Below, in pieces: positions 1 to 5,687 of a DNA stretch of 6,571 nt. Origin of the DNA: Clostridiales bacterium (GTDB lineage Bacteria; Bacillota; Clostridia; Tissierellales; Sedimentibacteraceae); NCBI GenBank assembly GCA_003497505.1, contig DNNV01000138.1, positions 3,051 through 9,621 on the forward strand, written 5' to 3'. The position numbers and the translations under genes are program-made. A model generated the notes under the pieces. It was not told the DNA's origin, searched no databases, and saw nothing but the letters and a program-made list of their open reading frames with translations. How positions within the stretch are numbered: the first letter of the stretch is position 1; the number at the start of each line of letters is the position of its first letter.

Positions 1-591
1 GGGAATGAATACTTTGAAATGATACACATTTTAAAGCCTGATGGCGGAGGATGGGTTGAGGAGTGGACAGGTAAATATAATCAGGGTCACAGAGGCGTGA
101 TTTGCCTGATGCTGGATGTTGAAGAAATAGATGAAATCCATGACTCGTTAAACAGAAAGGGCATAGATGTAACTCGGCCGGAATGGTTGGAGTTCAAATG
201 GTTTTTTAATCTGCTGACACGCAGAATGCCTTGGAGAAACTGCTATGCTCCTTTTTTTGAAGGTGTTCCCATGCAAATCGGATTTCAGGAAATGAAAGAT
301 GAAAAATCAAGAGATTTCATGAATCAGTACATGGTTCCGAATTCAAGGGATAATGGAATTATGGGGATAAACAGGGTGGTTTTTAAAGGGCAATTTACTG
401 AAAATGATTTTGCCATGATTTCAGCTATTTTTGGAGAGTTAGCGCATAAGAACGAATCCTCAATAAAAGTAGTATTGCCATCAACCCAGATTATAGAATT
501 TGTAAGTGGTACATATAATCAAACAGAAATTTATACCAATTCAAGCAGGGGAGATTTTATTGAAATAGAAAATGTACGTGTAAATTGCTAA
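1..591 (+). CDS. VOC family / glyoxalase-like domain protein (5' truncated)
   Basis: The reading frame is open from base 1 and ends at TAA 589-591, giving 196 visible residues. The ATG at 19 is probably internal, because the codons before it (GNEYFE) look like the conserved strand-end glutamate region of a VOC domain. The order fits a glyoxalase-like (PF13468-type) protein: the first-half strand with Glu6, then GHRGVICLML at 29-38 opening a second module, a helix with the 'L..KGI' turn near 50-55, WRNCYAPFFEG at 78-88, and MQIGFQ at 91-96. A further segment starting NGIMGINRVVFKG (118-130) probably begins another beta-alpha-beta unit. VOC proteins act in the cytoplasm on varied small molecules, often through a metal; the substrate cannot be read here. 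The family call rests on motif pattern only. The missing N-terminus lies upstream of the window. Confidence 0.72.
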   Translation, partial: GNEYFEMIHILKPDGGGWVEEWTGKYNQGHRGVICLMLDVEEIDEIHDSLNRKGIDVTRPEWLEFKWFFNLLTRRMPWRNCYAPFFEGVPMQIGFQEMKDEKSRDFMNQYMVPNSRDNGIMGINRVVFKGQFTENDFAMISAIFGELAHKNESSIKVVLPSTQIIEFVSGTYNQTEIYTNSSRGDFIEIENVRVNC

Positions 592-642
592 TTAGGAGCT
601 TAGTAATTTGAGGGCGAATTAATTAATGATTTGAATATGGTG

Positions 643-651
643 TGGTATAAC
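643..651 (+). promoter_or_regulatory. Candidate extended -10 promoter (weak)
   Basis: TGG followed by TATAAC (646-651) looks like an extended -10 element. At a 17-base spacing the -35 position (623-628, TTAATG) matches the consensus poorly. The predicted transcript start, about 657-659, lies at or just before the TTG at 660, which bears on which start codon the next gene uses. Confidence 0.35.
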
Positions 652-659
652 AATTTGCT

Positions 660-1013
660 TTGAAAGAGGTGGCAATACTGGCTAAACATGAGTTTGGAAT
701 TATGCAGAATAATCCTGCAAGTGAAGAAAGGTTTGACTCATATGAACCGCAGAAATATAATTGCATCAGTATTGATGATGATTTCATAGAACCAATTATG
801 ACTGAGCTTCAGAGCATGGATTGTTATTGGCATACTCTGCAAAGAGCGGAGAAAGGCCTTGCATATTGCGGAATTACGCTTATACCGCCTGAATCAATGG
901 AATTATTTATAAGTATTTTGTTGCTTCAAAATAAAGAGGAATATTTTCAATTGATCTGTATGGCGAATCAAGCGAGGGAAAACAAAAAATATTTAATTCA
1001 CTTTGGCATTTGA
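660..1013 (+). CDS. Small conserved-looking protein of unknown function
   Basis: This frame encodes up to 117 residues and ends at TGA 1011-1013. I do not recognise a named domain. The protein is mixed alpha/beta, with no membrane segment or signal peptide. It begins KEVAILAKHEFG, has a Tyr/Asp-rich middle (SYEPQKYNCISIDDD, 27-41), then CYWHTLQRAEKG (55-66) and a compact end (KKYLIHFGI). The start is uncertain. An in-frame stop lies at 648-650, so translation begins later; TTG 660 is the furthest upstream candidate but has no Shine-Dalgarno before it. A good one (AAAGAGGTGG, 663-672) lies inside the frame, which would favour a start near CTG 678. The gene is convergent with the DUF2200 gene. 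Coding status is supported by length and protein-like composition, not by family recognition. Confidence 0.6.
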   Translation: MKEVAILAKHEFGIMQNNPASEERFDSYEPQKYNCISIDDDFIEPIMTELQSMDCYWHTLQRAEKGLAYCGITLIPPESMELFISILLLQNKEEYFQLICMANQARENKKYLIHFGI

Positions 1014-1034
1014 AGCATATAGCCAAAGGCATTT

Positions 1035-1047
1035 AGGTGTCACACCT
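1035..1047. repeat. Short inverted repeat between convergent genes
   Basis: AGGTG and CACCT flank a three-base loop (TCA) in the 105-base gap between two convergent genes. A smaller GCC-AAA-GGC hairpin sits just before it (1022-1030). Neither is followed by a T run, so a bidirectional terminator is possible but not shown. Confidence 0.3.
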
Positions 1048-1118
1048 TATATTACTTTCACAGGGTTGCAGTGACTTACAGACCATATTTCGGCATGACC
1101 TGCAAGCCTGCGGTTATG

Positions 1119-1469
1119 TTATTTGCGCAAAATTTTATCCATGGTTTTTCCCTTTGCCAACTCATCGATTAGCTTATCCAAGTAGCGAATTTCCCGCATA
1201 GTTGTCTCTTCAATGTCTTCAATTCGGACACCGCATATAACACCTTTGATTAATGTCCGTGATGGATTCAGCTGTGGGGCATCCGCAAAGAAGGTCTCAA
1301 AATCCGTCTGGTTTTTTAATTGAGCTTCTAATTGTCCCTGGCTATATCCTGTCAGCCAACGGATGATTTCATCAACTTCTGTTTTTGTACGTCCTTTTTT
1401 CTCCGCCTTCGTAACATAATGAGGGTAGACACTGGCGACACTCATTTTATAGATATTATGCTTGTTCAT
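1119..1469 (-). CDS. DUF2200 domain-containing protein
   Basis: A complete 116-residue protein that matches the DUF2200 (PF09966) family over its whole length, as I recall it. Diagnostic stretches are the N-terminal [20 protein letters not shown] (9-28), [13 protein letters not shown] (31-43), the Phe-rich [15 protein letters not shown] (57-71), the [13 protein letters not shown] strand (76-88), and the C-terminal [17 protein letters not shown] (92-108). The family's function is unknown. The protein is small, charged, cytoplasmic and has no membrane segment. The ATG start at 1467-1469 is supported by GAGGAT (1475-1480 on the opposite strand), five bases upstream. It is the only minus-strand gene in the window and has its own candidate promoter. 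I recall highly similar copies in Proteobacteria and Firmicutes, which would suggest horizontal exchange; this needs a search to confirm. Confidence 0.92.
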   Translation of the reverse strand: MNKHNIYKMSVASVYPHYVTKAEKKGRTKTEVDEIIRWLTGYSQGQLEAQLKNQTDFETFFADAPQLNPSRTLIKGVICGVRIEDIEETTMREIRYLDKLIDELAKGKTMDKILRK

Positions 1470-1498
1470 AATACATCCTCGCTTGTATGGTTTTCTTT

Positions 1499-1527
1499 AT
1501 TGTATCATTAAATATAGTATTTGTCTT
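1499..1527 (-). promoter_or_regulatory. Candidate sigma-A promoter of the DUF2200 gene
   Basis: Read on the minus strand, AAGACA (-35, 1522-1527) is separated by 17 bases from TACAAT (-10, 1499-1504). These match the consensus at four and five of six bases. The site lies about 30 bases before the DUF2200 start codon and divergent to the next promoter. Confidence 0.55.
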
Positions 1528-1560
1528 TTATAATTAAGTCCCCTTCCATATTTGTTTTAA

Positions 1561-1589
1561 TTGAATGCAATGCAAAATAATGGTATAAT
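1561..1589 (+). promoter_or_regulatory. Candidate sigma-A promoter with extended -10
   Basis: TTGAAT (1561-1566), a 17-base spacer, then a perfect TATAAT (1584-1589) preceded by TGG, an extended -10. It is placed to transcribe the zinc-ribbon membrane protein gene, whose start is 44 bases beyond the -10, and perhaps the genes after it. It is the best promoter match in the window. Confidence 0.7.
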
Positions 1590-1632
1590 TTAGTCAGTAT
1601 TTAAGTGATGAAGTATTTTGAGGTGAGTAAAA

Positions 1633-1887
1633 ATGAAGCTTATTACGGCACAAAGAATAATGATTTTTTTATCTGTATTTTTTGCACTATCACTTATTTT
1701 GTTTTATGTTTTTAGTTCAGATGAAATAAAAAATATTGCATTAATTATGATGGGAATATTGTTCATTTTATTAACCATAATCCGGCTGCTTTTTTGGAAA
1801 TGTCCGTCATGCAATTTTTGGCTTCCAATACGCGAGGGGGCTGCCTTTAAACATTGCCCTTACTGTGGAAAGCAGTTGCCGCTTTAA
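1633..1887 (+). CDS. Two-helix membrane protein with C-terminal zinc ribbon
   Basis: A complete 84-residue protein. Two hydrophobic segments (about 9-28 and 33-54) are joined by a short polar turn (SSDEIK, 28-33), consistent with a helical hairpin with both ends on the same side, probably cytoplasmic. The C-terminal tail carries two CxxC pairs, Cys57/Cys60 (KCPSC) and Cys75/Cys78 (HCPYCGK), spaced 14 residues apart as in a zinc-ribbon knuckle pair. Zinc-ribbon tails usually bind metal and mediate protein or nucleic-acid contacts; the specific role here is unknown. The ATG start has GAGGTG about seven bases upstream and a strong promoter before that. The gene is very AT-rich. I recognise no named family beyond the zinc-ribbon pattern. 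Confidence 0.75.
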   Translation: MKLITAQRIMIFLSVFFALSLILFYVFSSDEIKNIALIMMGILFILLTIIRLLFWKCPSCNFWLPIREGAAFKHCPYCGKQLPL

Positions 1888-1964
1888 TTCCATGATGAAG
1901 ATAATTATGTATTAATTTTAGTACCTAATTTCTATTTGAAAATATAAGAGTGATAAATAATATT

Positions 1965-2384
1965 ATGAAAAGAGAAAATGCGGTGAAAATAGATAAAACA
2001 GAGCATAGGATAAAATATGCTGCAGCATTTATAGTGCTGGTATTGGTAGAAATTTTTATTGCGTTATATGTGCATGATGAATTTATCCGACCATATATAG
2101 GAGATATATTGGTTGTTGTTGTAATTTATTGCGCAATAAGGGTAGTCTTCCCAAGCAAAATTACACTGCTGGCGCTTTGGATATTTTTATTTGCGGTATT
2201 TGTTGAATTTTTGCAATATATAGAATTAGTAAATATTTTAGGGCTGCATGAAAGTAAATTTTGGAGAGTTATAATGGGCTCGGTATTTGACTGGAAAGAT
2301 ATTATATGCTATGGAACAGGCTGCATATTATTGGCGGCGTACGAAAAAACGGCAGGTATCATTGTCCGAAACAGGAATTCGTAG
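1965..2384 (+). CDS. DUF2809 family integral membrane protein
   Basis: About 139 residues from ATG 1965. The body matches the DUF2809 (PF10990) pattern as I recall it: a first membrane helix (about 17-36), the loop HDEFIRPYIGD (37-47), helices near 48-61 and 66-86 with the conserved VEFLQY (80-85), and GSVFDWKDI (105-113) leading into a last helix to about residue 127. The conserved acidic and aromatic residues at helix ends are typical of the family, whose function is not established. The start is ambiguous: GTG 1950 adds five residues, and GTG 1983, preceded by AAAAGAGAAA, would give 133 residues. The gene follows the zinc-ribbon gene by about 80 bases and is coupled to the next one, whose ribosome binding site overlaps this stop codon. 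Confidence 0.85.
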   Translation: MKRENAVKIDKTEHRIKYAAAFIVLVLVEIFIALYVHDEFIRPYIGDILVVVVIYCAIRVVFPSKITLLALWIFLFAVFVEFLQYIELVNILGLHESKFWRVIMGSVFDWKDIICYGTGCILLAAYEKTAGIIVRNRNS

Positions 2385-2391
2385 GAAAGAG
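2383..2391 (+). promoter_or_regulatory. Ribosome binding site overlapping the upstream stop codon
   Basis: AGGAAAGAG starts within the TAG stop of the DUF2809 gene (2382-2384) and lies nine bases before the ATG at 2401. This arrangement suggests the two genes share a transcript and that their translation may be coupled. Confidence 0.6.
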
Positions 2392-2400
2392 AGATAATAT

Positions 2401-2916
2401 ATGAAAGATGTTTTTTTGGTATACGATACAAGCTGTTTTTATGAAATTGTTATTTTGAATTATTTTATGAGTTTTACAAAATGTGAAGTTATATTATGCT
2501 CATTGGATGGAAAAGCAATACGCACTGCAGAAGGATATTCTGTTAATGTTGATACATCATTAAATAAAGTAAACTTAAACGAAGTGAGAAGTTTTATTAT
2601 ATCTGGCGGAGATGTATCAATTATCAACAACAAAGAAGTTAAAAGTGTATTAAAGGAACTGAAAAATAAGAAGGCTCTAATTGCCGGAATATGTGCAGGT
2701 GTTGACTTGCTAGATGAAGCCGGAATACTGAAAGATATAAAATCTACGCATTCTACAGATGAGGATGTAGTAAATGACAGCAAAGTCATTACTTCAAGAG
2801 CCAATGGTTATGTTGATTTTGCAATTGAAGTTGCAAAGGAATTAGAGTTGTTTGAAGATGACGCAGACTTAGAGGAAACTATTGATTTCTGGAAGCATTA
2901 TAAAAGGGTTCAATAA
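2401..2916 (+). CDS. DJ-1/PfpI family protein
   Basis: A complete 171-residue protein of the class I glutamine amidotransferase-like fold. The usual DJ-1/PfpI landmarks are visible in order: an N-terminal strand followed by Tyr14-Glu15, where Glu15 is the likely acid that hydrogen-bonds the nucleophile; the oxyanion-side ISGGD (67-71); the nucleophile elbow IAGICAG (94-100) with Cys98; and KVITSRANGYVDFAIEVAKEL (128-148), the equivalent of the 'TS.G.G...FA' segment of DJ-1. No signal peptide, so it is cytoplasmic. Family members include proteases, glyoxalase III/deglycase-type enzymes, chaperones and thiol-oxidation sensors; which applies is not decided by sequence. The residue after Cys98 is Ala, and the usual His of many members is not obvious, so protease activity should not be assumed. 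It is probably cotranscribed with the DUF2809 gene. Confidence 0.9.
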   Translation: MKDVFLVYDTSCFYEIVILNYFMSFTKCEVILCSLDGKAIRTAEGYSVNVDTSLNKVNLNEVRSFIISGGDVSIINNKEVKSVLKELKNKKALIAGICAGVDLLDEAGILKDIKSTHSTDEDVVNDSKVITSRANGYVDFAIEVAKELELFEDDADLEETIDFWKHYKRVQ

Positions 2917-2917
2917 A

Positions 2918-2945
2918 TATTAATTTTACATACGGATTATTTGGC
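2918..2945 (+). repeat. Imperfect direct repeat, copy A
   Basis: This stretch, immediately after the DJ-1/PfpI stop codon, resembles 3324-3352, just after the next gene. Both share an ATATT start, an identical ACATACGGAT core (2928-2937 here) and ATTT-GC at the end, with a few substitutions and short gaps. A 10-base identity alone is expected by chance in a window this size; the extended alignment and equivalent position are what make it notable. Confidence 0.4.
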
Positions 2946-2992
2946 TTGTCAGAGTTGTACAAATTATTTGTATTTCATGGAGGAATTATTTA

Positions 2993-3310
2993 ATGAAAAA
3001 AGTATTTAAGTCCTTTACCTTTTGGTTTGTTATACTAGCTATATTTGAAATATACATGCACCAAATAGGACAGGATTCAAAAAGTATTGTTTTGATATAC
3101 CTAAATCCAGTCTTAAGGATTATATCTCGTTCTGATATAGCAAGTGCTTTTATGAATTCAGGGATGAAAGTATCTTCTGGAACAATCATTGGCCATATTT
3201 CAATATATTGGTATATCGGTTCAATCGTAACTCTTATTATTTATGGTTTAATTTTAGATGGATTTAGATATATTTTAAGACATATCCCCAATAGCACAAA
3301 ACGAGCATAA
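2993..3310 (+). CDS. Small two-helix membrane protein, function unknown
   Basis: A complete 105-residue protein with two predicted membrane segments, about 7-24 (FKSFTFWFVILAIFEIYM region) and 69-90 (ISIYWYIGSIVTLIIYGLIL region). A roughly 45-residue polar-amphipathic loop lies between them, and a basic tail (RYILRHIPNSTKRA) follows. The positive N-terminus (MKKVFK) and basic C-terminus predict both ends in the cytoplasm and the loop outside. The start is supported by GGAGG centred about 12 bases before the ATG. I recognise no family. It is among the most AT-rich stretches of the window (16 G/C in the 60 bases 3001-3060) and is bracketed by an imperfect direct repeat, so it may be an inserted or duplicated unit. 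Confidence 0.7.
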   Translation: MKKVFKSFTFWFVILAIFEIYMHQIGQDSKSIVLIYLNPVLRIISRSDIASAFMNSGMKVSSGTIIGHISIYWYIGSIVTLIIYGLILDGFRYILRHIPNSTKRA

Positions 3311-3323
3311 TCAGAAGCTTACA

Positions 3324-3352
3324 TATTCCAATTTAACATACGGATATTTAGC
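3324..3352 (+). repeat. Imperfect direct repeat, copy B
   Basis: The second copy of the repeat described at 2918-2945, with the identical ACATACGGAT core at 3336-3345. It lies 14 bases after the stop of the small membrane-protein gene. The two copies are in the same orientation about 407 bases apart, and so enclose that gene. The rest of the gap up to 3545 contains no convincing gene, terminator or RNA. Confidence 0.4.
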
Positions 3353-3527
3353 AGGAATCTGAATAGGAGAGGATTAAGATATAAGACATGATATTATGAT
3401 AGGTCCATATTGCCAAGTGTTTTTTAAACTTCGCATTCTGTTTAAATAGTCATTTATTAAATTTGGTACAAATAGGAGTTAATTTGAATGTAAACTAATT
3501 ATTATAGTTTGACAGTATATTTTGTTG

Positions 3528-3538
3528 AAGGAAGGGAG
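3528..3538 (+). promoter_or_regulatory. Ribosome binding site deciding a TTG start
   Basis: AAGGAAGGGAG lies seven bases before the TTG at 3546. It overlaps the coding sequence that would follow an alternative TTG at 3522, which has no comparable site upstream. It therefore favours 3546 as the start of the 2H phosphoesterase gene. Confidence 0.6.
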
Positions 3539-3545
3539 CGATATT

Positions 3546-4076
3546 TTGAATCAACTAAGGACTATATGTGTGATGGGCACATTCGACAATGAAACTAACC
3601 AAGAGGTATACAAAATTAAAGAAAAATTGAAAGAACAAGGTATTTCTGTTGATGATGCATATGAACCCCATATAACATTTGGCATATATACAGGAGTGGA
3701 TGAAGAGAGTCTGCTCAGATGGGTTGAAAATGTGACAAAACAGCACAAAAAAATTCAGATATGTTTTAACCATTTTGGATTTTTTACGGATGCCCGTTTG
3801 TGTTTTATAGCACCTTCTTCAAACTATGACTTGTTAGGGCTCCATTCGGAAATACATGAAAAATACGATAGCTGCTGTATGGATAAGGGGTGTCTGTACT
3901 CGCTTGAACAAAACAACTGGACTCCGCACATGACAATTGCTTTGGTGGATCAGGGACAGGAGGAAAGTGTTCTTTCAATTCTCTGGAAAAATTTTTCACC
4001 TTTTACAGCAGAGCTCACCAGATTAAAAATAACATCTTCTGATACAAGTGATGACCTCGGCGTGTTTGAGCTGTAG
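3546..4076 (+). CDS. 2'-5' RNA ligase / 2H phosphoesterase family protein
   Basis: With the TTG at 3546 the protein has 176 residues. It carries the two H-x-T signatures that define the 2H phosphoesterase superfamily: PHITF with His42 and PHMTIAL with His128. The second is preceded by NNWT, as is common in bacterial YjcG/LigT-like members. The two halves each give a beta-alpha-beta repeat, and the spacing of about 86 residues is normal for the bilobal fold. Members act on 2',3'-cyclic or 2'-5' phosphodiester bonds of RNA or nucleotides; the true substrate is unknown. The protein is cytoplasmic. An upstream in-frame TTG at 3522 would add eight residues but lacks a ribosome binding site. The frame stays open for 21 codons beyond the TAG at 4074-4076. 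No close upstream gene suggests its own transcript, although no full promoter was found. Confidence 0.88.
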   Translation: MNQLRTICVMGTFDNETNQEVYKIKEKLKEQGISVDDAYEPHITFGIYTGVDEESLLRWVENVTKQHKKIQICFNHFGFFTDARLCFIAPSSNYDLLGLHSEIHEKYDSCCMDKGCLYSLEQNNWTPHMTIALVDQGQEESVLSILWKNFSPFTAELTRLKITSSDTSDDLGVFEL

Positions 4077-4142
4077 GTATGTTTCTGCCTATGGGCATTG
4101 GGCGCAATCGTTGAATTACAAGAGTTTGAAGAAAATAAATAA
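4077..4142 (+). other. In-frame coding-like scrap after the 2H phosphoesterase stop
   Basis: The 21 codons directly after the TAG at 4074-4076 stay open in the same frame to TAA 4140-4142. They read like the end of a protein (WALGAIVELQEFEENK). No start codon with a ribosome binding site precedes them. They could be the remnant of a lost gene or simply a chance open stretch. Confidence 0.2.
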
Positions 4143-4165
4143 GGAAAAGGGAGGACGAAAGAGAT

Positions 4166-4660
4166 ATGATACGGGAAATATTGAAACTTGGAAATCCGCA
4201 GCTTTATGAAATTAGTGAAGAAGTAACGGAAGATGACCTTTATTTTTTGCCGGAGTGGGTAAAAGATTTGCATGACACCCTCATGGATTATCGGGAAAAG
4301 CACGGAGCAGGCCGAGCGGTTGCTGCACCTCAGATAGGAATCAAAAAACGGCTGCTGTACATGTTTACGGATAAACCATATGTTTTTGTAAATCCGGTTA
4401 TGTATTTTTCTGATAATGAAAAATACACGTTACTGGATGATTGTATGTCCTTTCCCGGGCTATTGGTTAAAGTAGAACGTTATAAGCATGCGGACATTTT
4501 TTACCTAGATGAGAATTATAACCCGCAAAAGATGCAGCTGGAGGGTGACCTCTCGGAGCTGTTACAGCATGAATATGACCATTTGGATGGAATTTTAGCC
4601 ACCATGCGTGCAGTTGATAATAAGTCGTTTTACTTTGAGCAAATGAAGCGGGATTTTTGA
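4166..4660 (+). CDS. Divergent peptide deformylase family protein
   Basis: A complete 164-residue protein with the three deformylase motifs. Motif I is GRAVAAPQIG (49-58) with Gln56. Motif II is DDCMSFPG (91-98) with the metal-ligand Cys93. Motif III is QHEYDHLDG (134-142) with ligands His135 and His139 and catalytic Glu136. The family removes the formyl group from the initiator methionine of new proteins using Fe2+ or another divalent metal. Two differences from housekeeping enzymes are visible: motif II, usually EGCLS, has Asp91-Asp92 and Met94, and motif I has an Arg-Ala-Val insert-like variant of GxGLAAPQ. All metal ligands and Glu136 remain, so catalysis is plausible. I recall a clostridial subfamily with this DDCMSFP form, so this may be a secondary paralogue. 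A purine-rich leader (GGGAGG at 4149-4154, then AAAGAGAT) precedes the ATG. Confidence 0.9.
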   Translation: MIREILKLGNPQLYEISEEVTEDDLYFLPEWVKDLHDTLMDYREKHGAGRAVAAPQIGIKKRLLYMFTDKPYVFVNPVMYFSDNEKYTLLDDCMSFPGLLVKVERYKHADIFYLDENYNPQKMQLEGDLSELLQHEYDHLDGILATMRAVDNKSFYFEQMKRDF

Positions 4661-4691
4661 TATTACCGTTAATTTGCGGAGGATACAGCAA

Positions 4692-4724
4692 TTGAGAATC
4701 AAGGAGCAAGTATGGTTTATTTAA
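4692..4724 (+). other. Possible 10-codon leader ORF overlapping the ATPase start
   Basis: A strong ribosome binding site (GCGGAGG, 4676-4682) is followed nine bases later by TTG, ten sense codons (MRIKEQVWFI) and TAA at 4722-4724. It overlaps the ATPase start at 4712 in another frame. It may be a translated leader, or the site may serve the ATPase poorly; there is no direct support for expression. Confidence 0.2.
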
Positions 4725-5569
4725 ATAATTTTACATTCCCAAGCAGGGATAGGGAATTTCATTTTTTCCTGGACATAAAAAGAACATGTTACGATTCTTT
4801 TTATCCATTTAGAATATTGTCCGAACACGGCTTTGAAAGAGTTGATTTTGAGCCGATTACAATTTTCTACGGAGGAAATGGTTCTGGGAAGACAACGGCA
4901 TTAAATGTAATAGCAGAAAAAATACAGGCAAAACGTGATTCTGCCTATAATAAATCGAATTTCTTTGCCGATTATGTCAATATGTGCAGTATGGAAAGCG
5001 ACGTAAGCCTGCCAAAAGCTAATATCATAACCAGTGATGATGTATTTGACTATCTTTTGAATATTCGCTACATCAATGAAGGTGTCGACCGAAGAAGAGA
5101 AGAAATTTTCGATGAATATTTAAGTCTGAAGTATTCTGAATTTCAGTTTAAATCAATAGATGATTATGAGTATCTGAAAAGAGTGAACAGTTCAAGAAGC
5201 AAGACGCAGTCTCGCTTTGTCAGGAGTGAGCTGATGAATAACATTCGAGGATATTCTAATGGGGAGAGCGCTTTTAAATTTTTTGTCGAAAAAATAAGAG
5301 AAGATGGACTTTATTTGCTGGATGAGCCTGAAAACAGTCTTTCACCCAAACTCCAGCTGAAATTAAAGGAATTTCTTGAAGACCTGGCGCGTTTTTCAGG
5401 ATGCCAGTTTATTATATCCACGCATTCGCCGTTTCTACTTTCAATGAAGGGAGCCAAGATATATGATCTTGATGAAAATCCGGTAGATATAAAGCCTTGG
5501 ACAGAGTTGGAAAACATACGCATACTGTATGGGCTTTTGAAGGAATATGAGGATGTTATAAAATTATAG
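4712..5569 (+). CDS. AAA family (ABC-type) ATPase, stand-alone
   Basis: A complete 285-residue ATPase of the AAA_21/AAA_15-like group (ABC/SMC-type fold, not a transporter). It has a Walker A GGNGSGKT (54-61), an ABC-signature-like YSNGES (181-186) with Asn where Gly or Ser is usual, Walker B LYLLDEP (200-206) with catalytic Glu205 followed by a D-loop NSLSP (208-212), and an H-loop ISTHSP (235-240) with His238. The roughly 120 residues between Walker A and the signature are short and charged (SDDVFDY, DRRREEIFDEY) and replace the long coiled coil of SMC or Rad50 proteins. ATP-driven dimerisation is expected; the target is unknown. No toposome, nuclease or other partner is fused or adjacent. 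AAGGAG lies six bases before the ATG. It sits 51 bases after the deformylase gene and may share its transcript. Confidence 0.9.
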   Translation: MVYLNNFTFPSRDREFHFFLDIKRTCYDSFYPFRILSEHGFERVDFEPITIFYGGNGSGKTTALNVIAEKIQAKRDSAYNKSNFFADYVNMCSMESDVSLPKANIITSDDVFDYLLNIRYINEGVDRRREEIFDEYLSLKYSEFQFKSIDDYEYLKRVNSSRSKTQSRFVRSELMNNIRGYSNGESAFKFFVEKIREDGLYLLDEPENSLSPKLQLKLKEFLEDLARFSGCQFIISTHSPFLLSMKGAKIYDLDENPVDIKPWTELENIRILYGLLKEYEDVIKL

Positions 5570-5687
5570 ATCTACTAGATTATATATGTTATGAGTATTC
5601 GCTTTTGTAGGCAAATCAAAATAAAACTGCAGGAATTTGATATTGTAATGATTGCTTAAATGGGACAATAATGGCTTAGATTATACT

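Noticed and set aside
1091..1118. CTGCAAGCCTGC-type sequence as a terminator hairpin or recombination site
   Set aside because: Pairing is imperfect and there is no T run, so neither a terminator nor an attachment site is supported.
2460..2804. Minus-strand ORF of 114 codons opposite the DJ-1/PfpI gene
   Set aside because: It is a shadow in a biased reading frame, Ser/Leu-rich with no family features, and the plus-strand gene has clear motifs.
3331..3337. ATTTAAC as an integron attC core (RYYYAAC) within repeat copy B
   Set aside because: The motif is very short and degenerate, the other repeat copy lacks it, no matching second core or hairpin was seen, and no integrase is present.
3509..3514. 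Perfect TTGACA -35 box before the 2H phosphoesterase gene
   Set aside because: No -10-like sequence lies 16-18 bases downstream; that position is the purine-rich ribosome binding site.
3950..4303. Minus-strand ORF of 117 codons across the 2H phosphoesterase to deformylase junction
   Set aside because: It overlaps the conserved ends of two well-supported genes and has no recognisable domain or good ribosome binding site.
5591..5659. A 22-codon plus-strand ORF in the gap after the ATPase gene
   Set aside because: It has no ribosome binding site, has low-complexity composition and ends before the promoter-like site; it looks like chance.
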